Shown: positions 1 through 5,288 of the stretch, piece by piece
Numbering within the stretch: the first letter of the stretch is position 1
How the letters are laid out: each line of letters begins with the position of its first letter
DNA from: Sphingobium sp.
Lineage (GTDB): Bacteria > Pseudomonadota > Alphaproteobacteria > Sphingomonadales > Sphingomonadaceae
NCBI GenBank assembly: GCA_020051025.1
Contig: JAGVJS010000177.1
Span: 1 to 5,288 of the forward strand
DNA length: 5,288 nucleotides
Reading direction: 5' to 3'
The notes under the pieces: model-generated
Database searches by the model: none
Told to the model about the DNA's origin: nothing
Seen by the model: only the letters and a program-made list of their open reading frames with translations
Translations under genes and position numbers: made by a program

Positions 1-2379
1 GCCCTGACGATCCAGACGACGCTGTGTGCCTTCCGCCGCGTCGCGCACCACCATGGGCAGCTTCGCGCCCGGCGGCACGTTGAGTTCGGTCCGCGCCGTG
101 CGGATCGCGCTCACCAGCCGGATCAGCCAATCGATTTCGGCCTGCGCTTCCGTATCCACCGCCGCCAGCGCCTGCGGCCACTGTGCGATGATCAGTTCGT
201 TCCCGCGCTCGCCGGTCAGGTGCCACAATTCTTCGGTGATGAAGGGCATGAAGGGATGCAGCATCACCAATATCTGATCGAATGCCCAGCCCGCGACGGC
301 CTTCGTCTCGTCATCCATCGCGCCCTTGGTGAGTTCGATATACCAGTCGCAAAACTGGTCCCAGACGAAATGATAGATGGCGTTGGCGGCTGCATCGAAG
401 CGCAATTCGACCATCGCCGTGTCGATCGCCTGCACGGTCGCGACCGTTTCCGCGATGATCCAGCGGTTGACCGGCAGCGTGGCATGCGGCGCTTCATGAC
501 TGGTCGAAGCCGTTACGCCGTTCGACTGGAGGAAGCGCGCGGCGTTCCACAGCTTCGTCGCGAAGTTGCGATAACCCTCTACCCGCTTCTCATCCATCTT
601 CACATCGCGGCCCTGGCTTTCCATCGCCGCCATGAAGAAGCGCAGCGCATCCGCACCGAATTTATCGATCAGGCCGAGCGGATCGACCACATTGCCCTTG
701 GACTTGGACATTTTCTGCCCGTCGGCCGCGCGGACGAGGCCGTGGAGATACAGCTTCTTCCATGGGACATCGCCCATGAACTCCATCCCCTGCATCGCCA
801 TGCGCGCATCCCAGAAGAACAGGATGTCGAAGCCGCTGATCAGCAGGTCGTTGGGATAATGGCGCGACAGCTTGTCGCTCTGTTCCGGCCAGCCCAGCGT
901 ACCGAACGGCCAGAGCGCGGACGAAAACCAGGTGTCGAGGACGTCGGGATCGCGGGTCAGCACCTTGTCGCCCGCCAGCGCCTGCGCCTCGGCTTCGCTC
1001 TCCGCGACATAGGGATTGCCGTCTTCGTCGAACCATGCCGGGATCTGATGCCCCCACCACAGCTGGCGCGACACGCACCAGGGCTGGATATTCTCCATCC
1101 AGTTGAAGAAGGTCTTTTCCCATGTCTTGGGCACGATCTCAATCGCGCCGTCGCGCACCGCCTTGGTGGGGGCGATGGCCAGCTTTTCCGCGTCCACATA
1201 CCATTGATCGGTCAGCCAGGGTTCGATGACCACATTGGAGCGATCGCCGAACGGCGTCTGGATCGTGCGCGGCTCGAAATCGGCCGAGACTTCCTCGCCT
1301 TCCTTGTTCTTGGTGACATGGGGGACGAGGAAGCCCAGTTCCTTGATCTCCGCGACCACGGCTTCGCGCGCGCCATCCACACCATCCTTCTTGAAGCGGT
1401 GGAGGCCGAGGAAGCGATCGGGGATCAGGCCGTCGGCGGTCTGGACGACGTTGGCGTCGGCATCGAACATGTTGAGCATCTCGCCGGCCTTCAGCCCTGC
1501 GCGCTTGCCCACGTCGAAGTCGTTGAAATCATGCCCCGGCGTGATCTTGACCGCGCCGGTGCCCAGCGCCGGGTCGGCATGTTCGTCGGCCACGATCCTG
1601 AAGCGACGCCCGGTGATCGGCTGGAGGATTTCCTTGCCGACGACCGCCTTGTAGCGCTCATCGTCGGGATGCACGGCAATCGCCATATCGGCCAGCATCG
1701 TTTCCGGGCGCGTGGTGGCGACGACGATATGGTCGCTGCCATCCGCCAAGGTCACGCCGTCCGCCAGCGGATAGCGGAAGCGCCAGAAGCCGCCCTTCGT
1801 CTCGATCGTCTCGACCTCAAGGTCCGAAATGGCCGACCGGAAATGCGGATCCCAGTTCACCAGCCGCTTGTCACGATAGAGCAGGCCGCGCTTGTGCAGT
1901 TCCACGAAGGTCTTCACGACCGCCTTCGAAAAACCCTCGTCCATGGTGAAGCGTTCGTTCGCCCAGTCCATGGAGCAACCCAGGCGCCGCAGCTGGCCGG
2001 TGATGGTGCCGCCGCTCTCGGCCTTCCATTCCCACACCTTTTCGACAAACTGCTCGCGCGTGAAATCGGTGCGCTTCTGCTGCTGCGCGTTCAGTTGCCG
2101 CTCAACCACCATCTGCGTCGCGATGCCCGCATGGTCGGTGCCGACCACCCACAAGGCATCCTTGCCGCGCAGACGCTCATAACGGATCACGATGTCCTGC
2201 AAGGTGTTATCGAGCGCATGGCCGATATGCAGGCTGCCGGTCACGTTCGGCGGCGGGTTCACGATGGTGAAGGGCGTCGCGTCGGGACGATCGGGGCGGA
2301 ACAGTCCCTTATCTTCCCAATGGGCGTACCAGCGGGCTTCGATATCGGCGGGGTCGAATGTTTTGGGCAGCTCGGTCAT
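1..2379 (-). CDS. valS: Valyl-tRNA synthetase (ValRS), 3' end cut by window edge
   Basis: This cytoplasmic class I aminoacyl-tRNA synthetase charges tRNA-Val with valine using ATP and hydrolyses mischarged Thr-tRNA-Val. The frame is open from the ATG at 2379 to position 1, giving 793 residues. In order: the HIGH signature at residues 51-54 preceded by [20 protein letters not shown] at 80-89; the CP1 editing-domain motif [10 protein letters not shown] at 222-231; [12 protein letters not shown] at 482-493; KMSKS at 556-560; and an anticodon-binding domain from about residue 638 (NRWII) that includes [14 protein letters not shown] at about 708-721. ValRS proteins are usually about 870-950 residues, so roughly 80-150 C-terminal residues, including the tRNA-binding coiled coil, lie outside the window. 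The start is supported by the typical N-terminus [10 protein letters not shown] and by HIGH falling at about residue 50. No clear Shine-Dalgarno sequence precedes it. The gene follows the kinase gene after 47 nt on the same strand. Identification is essentially certain; the truncation is only the window boundary. Confidence 0.98.
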   Translation of the reverse strand, partial: MTELPKTFDPADIEARWYAHWEDKGLFRPDRPDATPFTIVNPPPNVTGSLHIGHALDNTLQDIVIRYERLRGKDALWVVGTDHAGIATQMVVERQLNAQQQKRTDFTREQFVEKVWEWKAESGGTITGQLRRLGCSMDWANERFTMDEGFSKAVVKTFVELHKRGLLYRDKRLVNWDPHFRSAISDLEVETIETKGGFWRFRYPLADGVTLADGSDHIVVATTRPETMLADMAIAVHPDDERYKAVVGKEILQPITGRRFRIVADEHADPALGTGAVKITPGHDFNDFDVGKRAGLKAGEMLNMFDADANVVQTADGLIPDRFLGLHRFKKDGVDGAREAVVAEIKELGFLVPHVTKNKEGEEVSADFEPRTIQTPFGDRSNVVIEPWLTDQWYVDAEKLAIAPTKAVRDGAIEIVPKTWEKTFFNWMENIQPWCVSRQLWWGHQIPAWFDEDGNPYVAESEAEAQALAGDKVLTRDPDVLDTWFSSALWPFGTLGWPEQSDKLSRHYPNDLLISGFDILFFWDARMAMQGMEFMGDVPWKKLYLHGLVRAADGQKMSKSKGNVVDPLGLIDKFGADALRFFMAAMESQGRDVKMDEKRVEGYRNFATKLWNAARFLQSNGVTASTSHEAPHATLPVNRWIIAETVATVQAIDTAMVELRFDAAANAIYHFVWDQFCDWYIELTKGAMDDETKAVAGWAFDQILVMLHPFMPFITEELWHLTGERGNELIIAQWPQALAAVDTEAQAEIDWLIRLVSAIRTARTELNVPPGAKLPMVVRDAAEGTQRRLDRQG

Positions 2380-2385
2380 GATCGC

Positions 2386-2413
2386 GCTTTAGCGGCTGGG
2401 GCGCGACACGCAA
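2386..2413 (-). promoter_or_regulatory. Weak candidate promoter for valS
   Basis: On the minus strand, TTGCGT (2408-2413) and TAAAGC (2386-2391) are separated by 16 nt in the 47-nt gap upstream of valS. Each matches the sigma-70 consensus at about three of six positions. The -10-like hexamer ends 6 nt before the valS ATG, so transcription would start at about the start codon, which fits the lack of a visible Shine-Dalgarno sequence. In GC-rich DNA such matches arise easily by chance, and valS could instead be read from an upstream promoter. Confidence 0.25.
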
Positions 2414-2426
2414 GAGAGGGCAAGCG

Positions 2427-3029
2427 TCAGATCAGGCTATCCATGACCTCGGGCGGCAATCCGGCTCGGATGGTGATGCCGCCATCCCCCTTGCGCGCGA
2501 CCAGTTGCGGCTCGGACAGGCTGTTGTCGAACACCCATGCCCGGTCCGCCCGATCGAAGAACCAGCGTAGCTGCGCAAAGGATCGCATACGCCGCGCCTC
2601 CACCTTGTCAGGCGGCACATCATGCCCGCCCTTGGCGACGCGAAAGCCAATGCGCTCCAACTGCCGCTCCACCGAATCCAGATAGACATAGATCAGCAGA
2701 ACCTCAAAGCCCCTGTCCCGCGCCTTGTCCACCAGCCGTCGATATTTCGGACTGGACAGCACGGTTTCCACGCCGATCGTCTGGTGCACGTCGATCGAGG
2801 CGTCCAGCCACGCCTCGATCCGCTGCACCGCCGCCAGATTAGCCGTGTCCTGATCCAGATGTTCGCTATCGCGCAGGCGAACGGTCAGCAGGTCGGGGTT
2901 GATGATCCAAACCGACCCGTCAAATTCGGCCACGTCGCTCCGGCCATAAGCGGAACTTTTGCCGCAGCCATTCGGTCCCGCGACAATCCACAGGCGCGGG
3001 CGGGCATGGCCCTTTCCCTTCCCGCTCAA
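2427..3029 (-). CDS. Zeta-toxin-like P-loop kinase (COG4185-type predicted ATPase)
   Basis: This is a 200-residue P-loop NTPase of the zeta-toxin/COG4185 type. Visible motifs are strand beta-1 plus Walker A (LWIVAGPNGCGKS, residues 13-25; Lys24 and Ser25 bind nucleotide phosphate), NPDLL at 44-48 (Asp46 lies where zeta kinases carry their catalytic or substrate-binding acidic residue), VETVLSS at 87-93, a hydrophobic strand followed by LDSVERQLERI at 117-127, the family-typical GGHDVP at 134-139, an Arg-rich segment RRMRS at 146-150, and VFDNS at 166-170. No membrane or signal segment is seen, so it should be cytoplasmic. Characterised zeta toxins phosphorylate UDP-N-acetylglucosamine and poison cell-wall synthesis; COG4185 relatives are largely uncharacterised, so the substrate is unknown here. 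The only start that keeps the P-loop strand intact is TTG at 3029, overlapping the TGA of the upstream small gene (TTGA), with AAGG 7 nt upstream. This predicts translational coupling and low initiation. Fold and family are firm; toxin activity is inference. Confidence 0.88.
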   Translation of the reverse strand: MSGKGKGHARPRLWIVAGPNGCGKSSAYGRSDVAEFDGSVWIINPDLLTVRLRDSEHLDQDTANLAAVQRIEAWLDASIDVHQTIGVETVLSSPKYRRLVDKARDRGFEVLLIYVYLDSVERQLERIGFRVAKGGHDVPPDKVEARRMRSFAQLRWFFDRADRAWVFDNSLSEPQLVARKGDGGITIRAGLPPEVMDSLI

Positions 3030-3241
3030 TCCTTGGCCTTGATCGCGCGATTTTCTTCCCGCGCCTTGCGCACGCTCGCCTTGAACGAAGCCAGAAACTC
3101 CGCGCCAAAATTGGGGCTGTCGGCATCGACCACGCGCAGCTTGACCACCTTCCCGTCCTTGTGAACGGTGCGGTATTTCGGCTTGCCCGGCTTGCCGAGG
3201 TCGATGGGACCATCGACGATATCGACCTTCATCTTTGCCAT
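3026..3241 (-). CDS. 71-residue protein of unknown family, partner of the kinase (putative antitoxin)
   Basis: I do not recognise this protein. It is 71 residues long and highly charged, with 14 Lys, 5 Arg and 12 Asp/Glu by eye. The first 40 residues look beta-rich: MKVDIVDGPIDLG, then the basic PGKPKYRTVHKDGK, then VVKLRVVDAD. Residues about 46-68 (GAEFLASFKASVRKAREENR) should form one amphipathic helix. There is no signal peptide, membrane segment or obvious helix-turn-helix. Its TGA overlaps the TTG start of the zeta-like kinase by 2 nt, so the two are almost certainly co-expressed and coupled. A small first gene tightly coupled to a kinase is the usual antitoxin-toxin order, hence the tentative label, but no family evidence supports it. 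The ATG at 3241 lacks a Shine-Dalgarno sequence and sits at the predicted transcription start; a second in-frame ATG at 3232 would remove three residues. The gene is likely real because of coupling, coding-like composition and fit between its neighbours. Confidence 0.75.
   Translation of the reverse strand: MAKMKVDIVDGPIDLGKPGKPKYRTVHKDGKVVKLRVVDADSPNFGAEFLASFKASVRKAREENRAIKAKD
3037..3040 (-). promoter_or_regulatory. Candidate Shine-Dalgarno for the kinase gene
   Basis: The minus-strand bases AAGG lie inside the last codons of the 71-residue gene, 7 nt before the TTG start at 3029. A second AAGGA (3034-3030) directly abuts the start and is too close to serve. The site supports TTG as the real start and suggests re-initiation by ribosomes that finish the upstream gene. 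Confidence 0.45.
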
Positions 3242-3247
3242 GGGGTC

Positions 3248-3276
3248 AATATAGCAGGCCGGGCCAGTCGCTTAAA
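3248..3276 (-). promoter_or_regulatory. Candidate promoter of the small-protein/kinase pair, predicted leaderless
   Basis: On the minus strand, TTTAAG (3271-3276) and TATATT (3248-3253) are separated by 17 nt in the 38-nt gap between the peptidase stop and the 71-residue gene. TATATT matches the -10 consensus at five of six positions and is an AT-rich island in GC-rich DNA; the -35 matches at three of six. Six bases separate the -10 hexamer from the ATG at 3241, which places +1 on or next to the A of the start codon. That would make the mRNA leaderless and explain the absence of a ribosome binding site. Read-through from the peptidase gene is the alternative. Confidence 0.45.
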
Positions 3277-3279
3277 GAC

Positions 3280-5288
3280 TCATCTCCCCGTCCACTTGTC
3301 CAGCCAGCCCAGCGCCTCGCCATACCATTGCAGCGAGTTTTTCGGCTTGAGCACCCAGTGATTTTCGTCCGGGAAGACCAGCAGTTTCGACGGGATATTG
3401 CGCCGCTGGAGCGCTGTAAAGGCGGCCAGCCCCTGTGTATAGGGAATGCGGAAATCCTTCTCGCCCGTCACGACCAGCATCGGCGTCTTCCACGCCGTGA
3501 CATGGTTGACCGGGTTCCATTTCTCGAACTCTTCCGGCTTCTCATAATAGGGGCCGCCATGCTCCCATTCGTCGAACCACAGCTCTTCGGTTTCGTACGC
3601 CATGGCGCGGGCGTCGAACACGCCGTCATGCTGGACGATGCACTTGAAGCCGTCGGCCCATTGGCCCTCGATCCAGTTCATCATGTAACCGCCATAGCTG
3701 GCGCCCAGCGCGCAGGCATTGGTCGCGTCGACTTCGGCATCCTTCGTGGCAGCCGCAGCAAGGCCGAGTTTCAGGTCTTCCAGCGGCTTGCCGCCCCAAT
3801 CCTTGTTGATGGCGTCGGTGAAGGCCTGTCCGTATCCGGTGGAGCCATGGAAATCGACGATCACCGCGGCATAGCCATGGGCCGCGAAAGCCTTGGGGTT
3901 CCAGCGATAGGACCAGCTATCGTTGAAGCTGCCCTGCGGCCCGCCATGGACCAGAAAGGCGACCGGCAGCTTCTTCACCGTGCCGCTGGCGGACGGGTAA
4001 GCAGATGGGTTCAGGGGCTTGACGATCTGGCCCCAGACCATGTCGCCATTCGCGCCCTTGAAGCTGAACCGCTCGACCGACACATCGTCCACGCCGGCCA
4101 GCTTCTGCGCGTTGACATCGGTCAGGCGGACGGGCTTGCCCTGAGCCTTTGAAGAAGAAATGGGGGGCATCTTCCAGAAATCAGCCGGCGACTGGATACT
4201 GTCCATCGCATAGACGAAGCCGCCCTGCGGCAGGGGCACGACGCTGCCGGCATGGCCCTTCTGCGTCAGCCGCACCACCTTGCCCGACGCGGCATCGACC
4301 CGGAACACGGGATTGTCGAGCACGTCATTGGCCGTGACCAGCAGCCCCTTGCCATTGGCTTCCCAGGCGATCGAGGCAACCGACCGGTCCCAGCCTTCGG
4401 TCAATGCCTTCGTCTCGCCACTGGCGATGTTGCGCAGCATCAGCACCTGCCGATCGGCTTCATAGCCCGGCCGCTTCATCGCGACATAGGCAAGCCATTG
4501 ACCGTCCGGCGACACCGTCGGCAGCGTATCGGTTGCGTCATTGGCATCGGTCAGGTTGGTCGGCGCCGCGCTGCCATCGGCCGGCACCGAGAAAATGTCG
4601 AGATTGGTCGACAGCGGCTCGATTCGGCCTGCCTCGCGCAGCGCGAAGAACAAAGTCTTGCCGTCCTTGCTCCACGCGACTTCTTCCGCGCCACCAAAGG
4701 GCTTGGACGGGCTATCGCCGACCAGACCGCCCATCACCGACACGGCCGGGCCGCCCGCGACCGGCATCACGAAAATCTGCGACCGCTGGCCGTCCGACCA
4801 TGTATCCCAATGGCGCACGAACATCTGGTCATAGACACGGCCCGATCCCGCTTCCTTGGGCGCATCGGGCTTCACATCGTCGATCGTCCTTGCGCCGACG
4901 GGACGGTCGGCCCACAGCGCGACCTTGCTGCCGTCGGGACTGAGCAGGAAGCCGGAAATGCCGCCCGGCGCCTTGCTGATCTGCACCGGTTCGCCGCCGT
5001 TCAGCGCCACGCGCCACAGCTGGTCGTCACCGCTGGCGTTGGACTGAAAATAGAGCGCGCTGCCATCGGGGGAGAAAATCGGCGACGCTTCATTCCTGTC
5101 CGGCTTCGACGCGATCAGCTTGGGCGTCTGCCCCGCTTTGCTGATGTCGAGCAGATAAAGGTCCATCCGCCCCTTGTTCGCGGCCAGATCGGTGCTGCGC
5201 AATTGATAGGCCAGCCATTTGCCATCCGGCGACACGGCAGGCGCGGCGATGCGGTCCAGCCCCGCCATGTCGGCCGGCGTGAACGGAC
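3280..5288 (-). CDS. S9-family (DPP5-like) prolyl oligopeptidase-type serine peptidase, 5' end cut by window edge
   Basis: This enzyme probably removes dipeptides or acylated residues from the N-terminus of peptides. Residues are numbered from the in-frame ATG at 5268, but the frame stays open upstream (PFTPAD precedes that Met), so the true start and any signal peptide lie outside the window. The visible part is 668 residues. The N-terminal half is a beta-propeller with PD40/TolB-type repeats: SPDGKW at 13-18, FSPDGS at 65-70, SPDGS at 110-114, WSKDG at 189-193 and SPDGQW at 253-258. The C-terminal alpha/beta-hydrolase domain has HGGP at 441-444 (oxyanion-hole region), GASYGGY with nucleophile Ser524, GEKDFRIP with Asp605 and ENHW with His637, so the triad is complete. 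The segment ETEELWFDEWEHGGP is typical of the S9C/DPP5 group. Relatives are often exported; localisation here is inferred, as the N-terminus is missing. The TGA at 3280-3282 is followed 38 nt later by the next gene on the same strand, with no clear terminator. Confidence 0.95.
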   Translation of the reverse strand, partial: PFTPADMAGLDRIAAPAVSPDGKWLAYQLRSTDLAANKGRMDLYLLDISKAGQTPKLIASKPDRNEASPIFSPDGSALYFQSNASGDDQLWRVALNGGEPVQISKAPGGISGFLLSPDGSKVALWADRPVGARTIDDVKPDAPKEAGSGRVYDQMFVRHWDTWSDGQRSQIFVMPVAGGPAVSVMGGLVGDSPSKPFGGAEEVAWSKDGKTLFFALREAGRIEPLSTNLDIFSVPADGSAAPTNLTDANDATDTLPTVSPDGQWLAYVAMKRPGYEADRQVLMLRNIASGETKALTEGWDRSVASIAWEANGKGLLVTANDVLDNPVFRVDAASGKVVRLTQKGHAGSVVPLPQGGFVYAMDSIQSPADFWKMPPISSSKAQGKPVRLTDVNAQKLAGVDDVSVERFSFKGANGDMVWGQIVKPLNPSAYPSASGTVKKLPVAFLVHGGPQGSFNDSWSYRWNPKAFAAHGYAAVIVDFHGSTGYGQAFTDAINKDWGGKPLEDLKLGLAAAATKDAEVDATNACALGASYGGYMMNWIEGQWADGFKCIVQHDGVFDARAMAYETEELWFDEWEHGGPYYEKPEEFEKWNPVNHVTAWKTPMLVVTGEKDFRIPYTQGLAAFTALQRRNIPSKLLVFPDENHWVLKPKNSLQWYGEALGWLDKWTGR

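Noticed and set aside
2380..2426. A possible transcription terminator after the kinase gene.
   Set aside because: No GC-rich hairpin followed by a T-run is visible on the minus strand; only short weak complementarity (CGC...GCG) is present.
220..2685. An 821-codon open frame on the plus strand, antisense to valS.
   Set aside because: It is in codon register with valS, so its stops would require TTA, CTA or TCA codons in valS, which are rare in GC-rich genomes. Its translation is rich in Arg, His, Asp and Gly with no recognisable domain, and valS is unambiguous. It is a shadow frame that automatic annotation could wrongly call as a gene.
2622..3164. A 180-codon plus-strand frame opposite the kinase and small gene.
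   Set aside because: The composition is shadow-like and there is no motif, whereas the minus strand gives a clear P-loop kinase with family motifs.
3242..3279. A possible hairpin (GGCCCGGCC) between the peptidase and the small gene, as a terminator or operator.
   Set aside because: The palindrome is too short, has no T-run, and lies within the spacer of the candidate promoter. Self-complementary GC runs of this size are common in such DNA.
3235..4152. A 305-codon open frame on the plus strand, antisense to the peptidase.
   Set aside because: It is again in codon register with the real gene, covers its catalytic domain and shows no domain of its own. The same shadow explanation applies.
5266..5268. 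The ATG at 5268 as the true start of the peptidase.
   Set aside because: The frame continues upstream to the window edge with PFTPAD, wording typical of this family just before the first propeller repeat, so this Met is internal.

Overview
The window is about 5.3 kb of GC-rich bacterial DNA in which every supported gene lies on the minus strand. The reading order is therefore from high to low coordinates: a serine peptidase (5' end beyond position 5288), a 71-residue small protein, a P-loop kinase of the zeta-toxin/COG4185 type, and valyl-tRNA synthetase (3' end beyond position 1). The wording of the ValRS and peptidase proteins, the high GC content and the scarcity of A/T-ending codons suggest an alphaproteobacterium, most likely a member of the Sphingomonadales such as Sphingobium, Sphingomonas or Novosphingobium. 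This is a judgement from reading the proteins, not a database result.

Layout. Positions 3280-5288 hold the C-terminal 668 residues of an S9-family (DPP5/acylaminoacyl-peptidase-like) enzyme, with a beta-propeller of SPDG-type repeats followed by an alpha/beta-hydrolase domain with a complete Ser-Asp-His triad. A 38-nt gap (3242-3279) carries a candidate promoter whose geometry predicts a leaderless transcript for the next gene. Positions 3026-3241 encode a 71-residue charged protein of no family I recognise. It overlaps by 2 nt (TTGA) the TTG-started 200-residue P-loop kinase at 2427-3029. A further 47-nt gap separates the kinase from valS (2379 down to 1), which shows the HIGH, editing-domain and KMSKS motifs and is cut by the window edge after 793 residues.

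How the genes relate. valS is housekeeping translation machinery and the peptidase is probably an exported peptide-scavenging enzyme. The two-gene cassette between them looks like a toxin-antitoxin-type or kinase-plus-partner module: a small gene first, a tightly coupled kinase second, and possibly its own promoter. It is the only part of the window with plausible novelty. A toxin-antitoxin function is an inference from family and layout and is not shown by the sequence. There is no stretch of more than 300 bases without a gene, and I saw no tRNA, rRNA, CRISPR array, insertion sequence, long repeat or convincing terminator.
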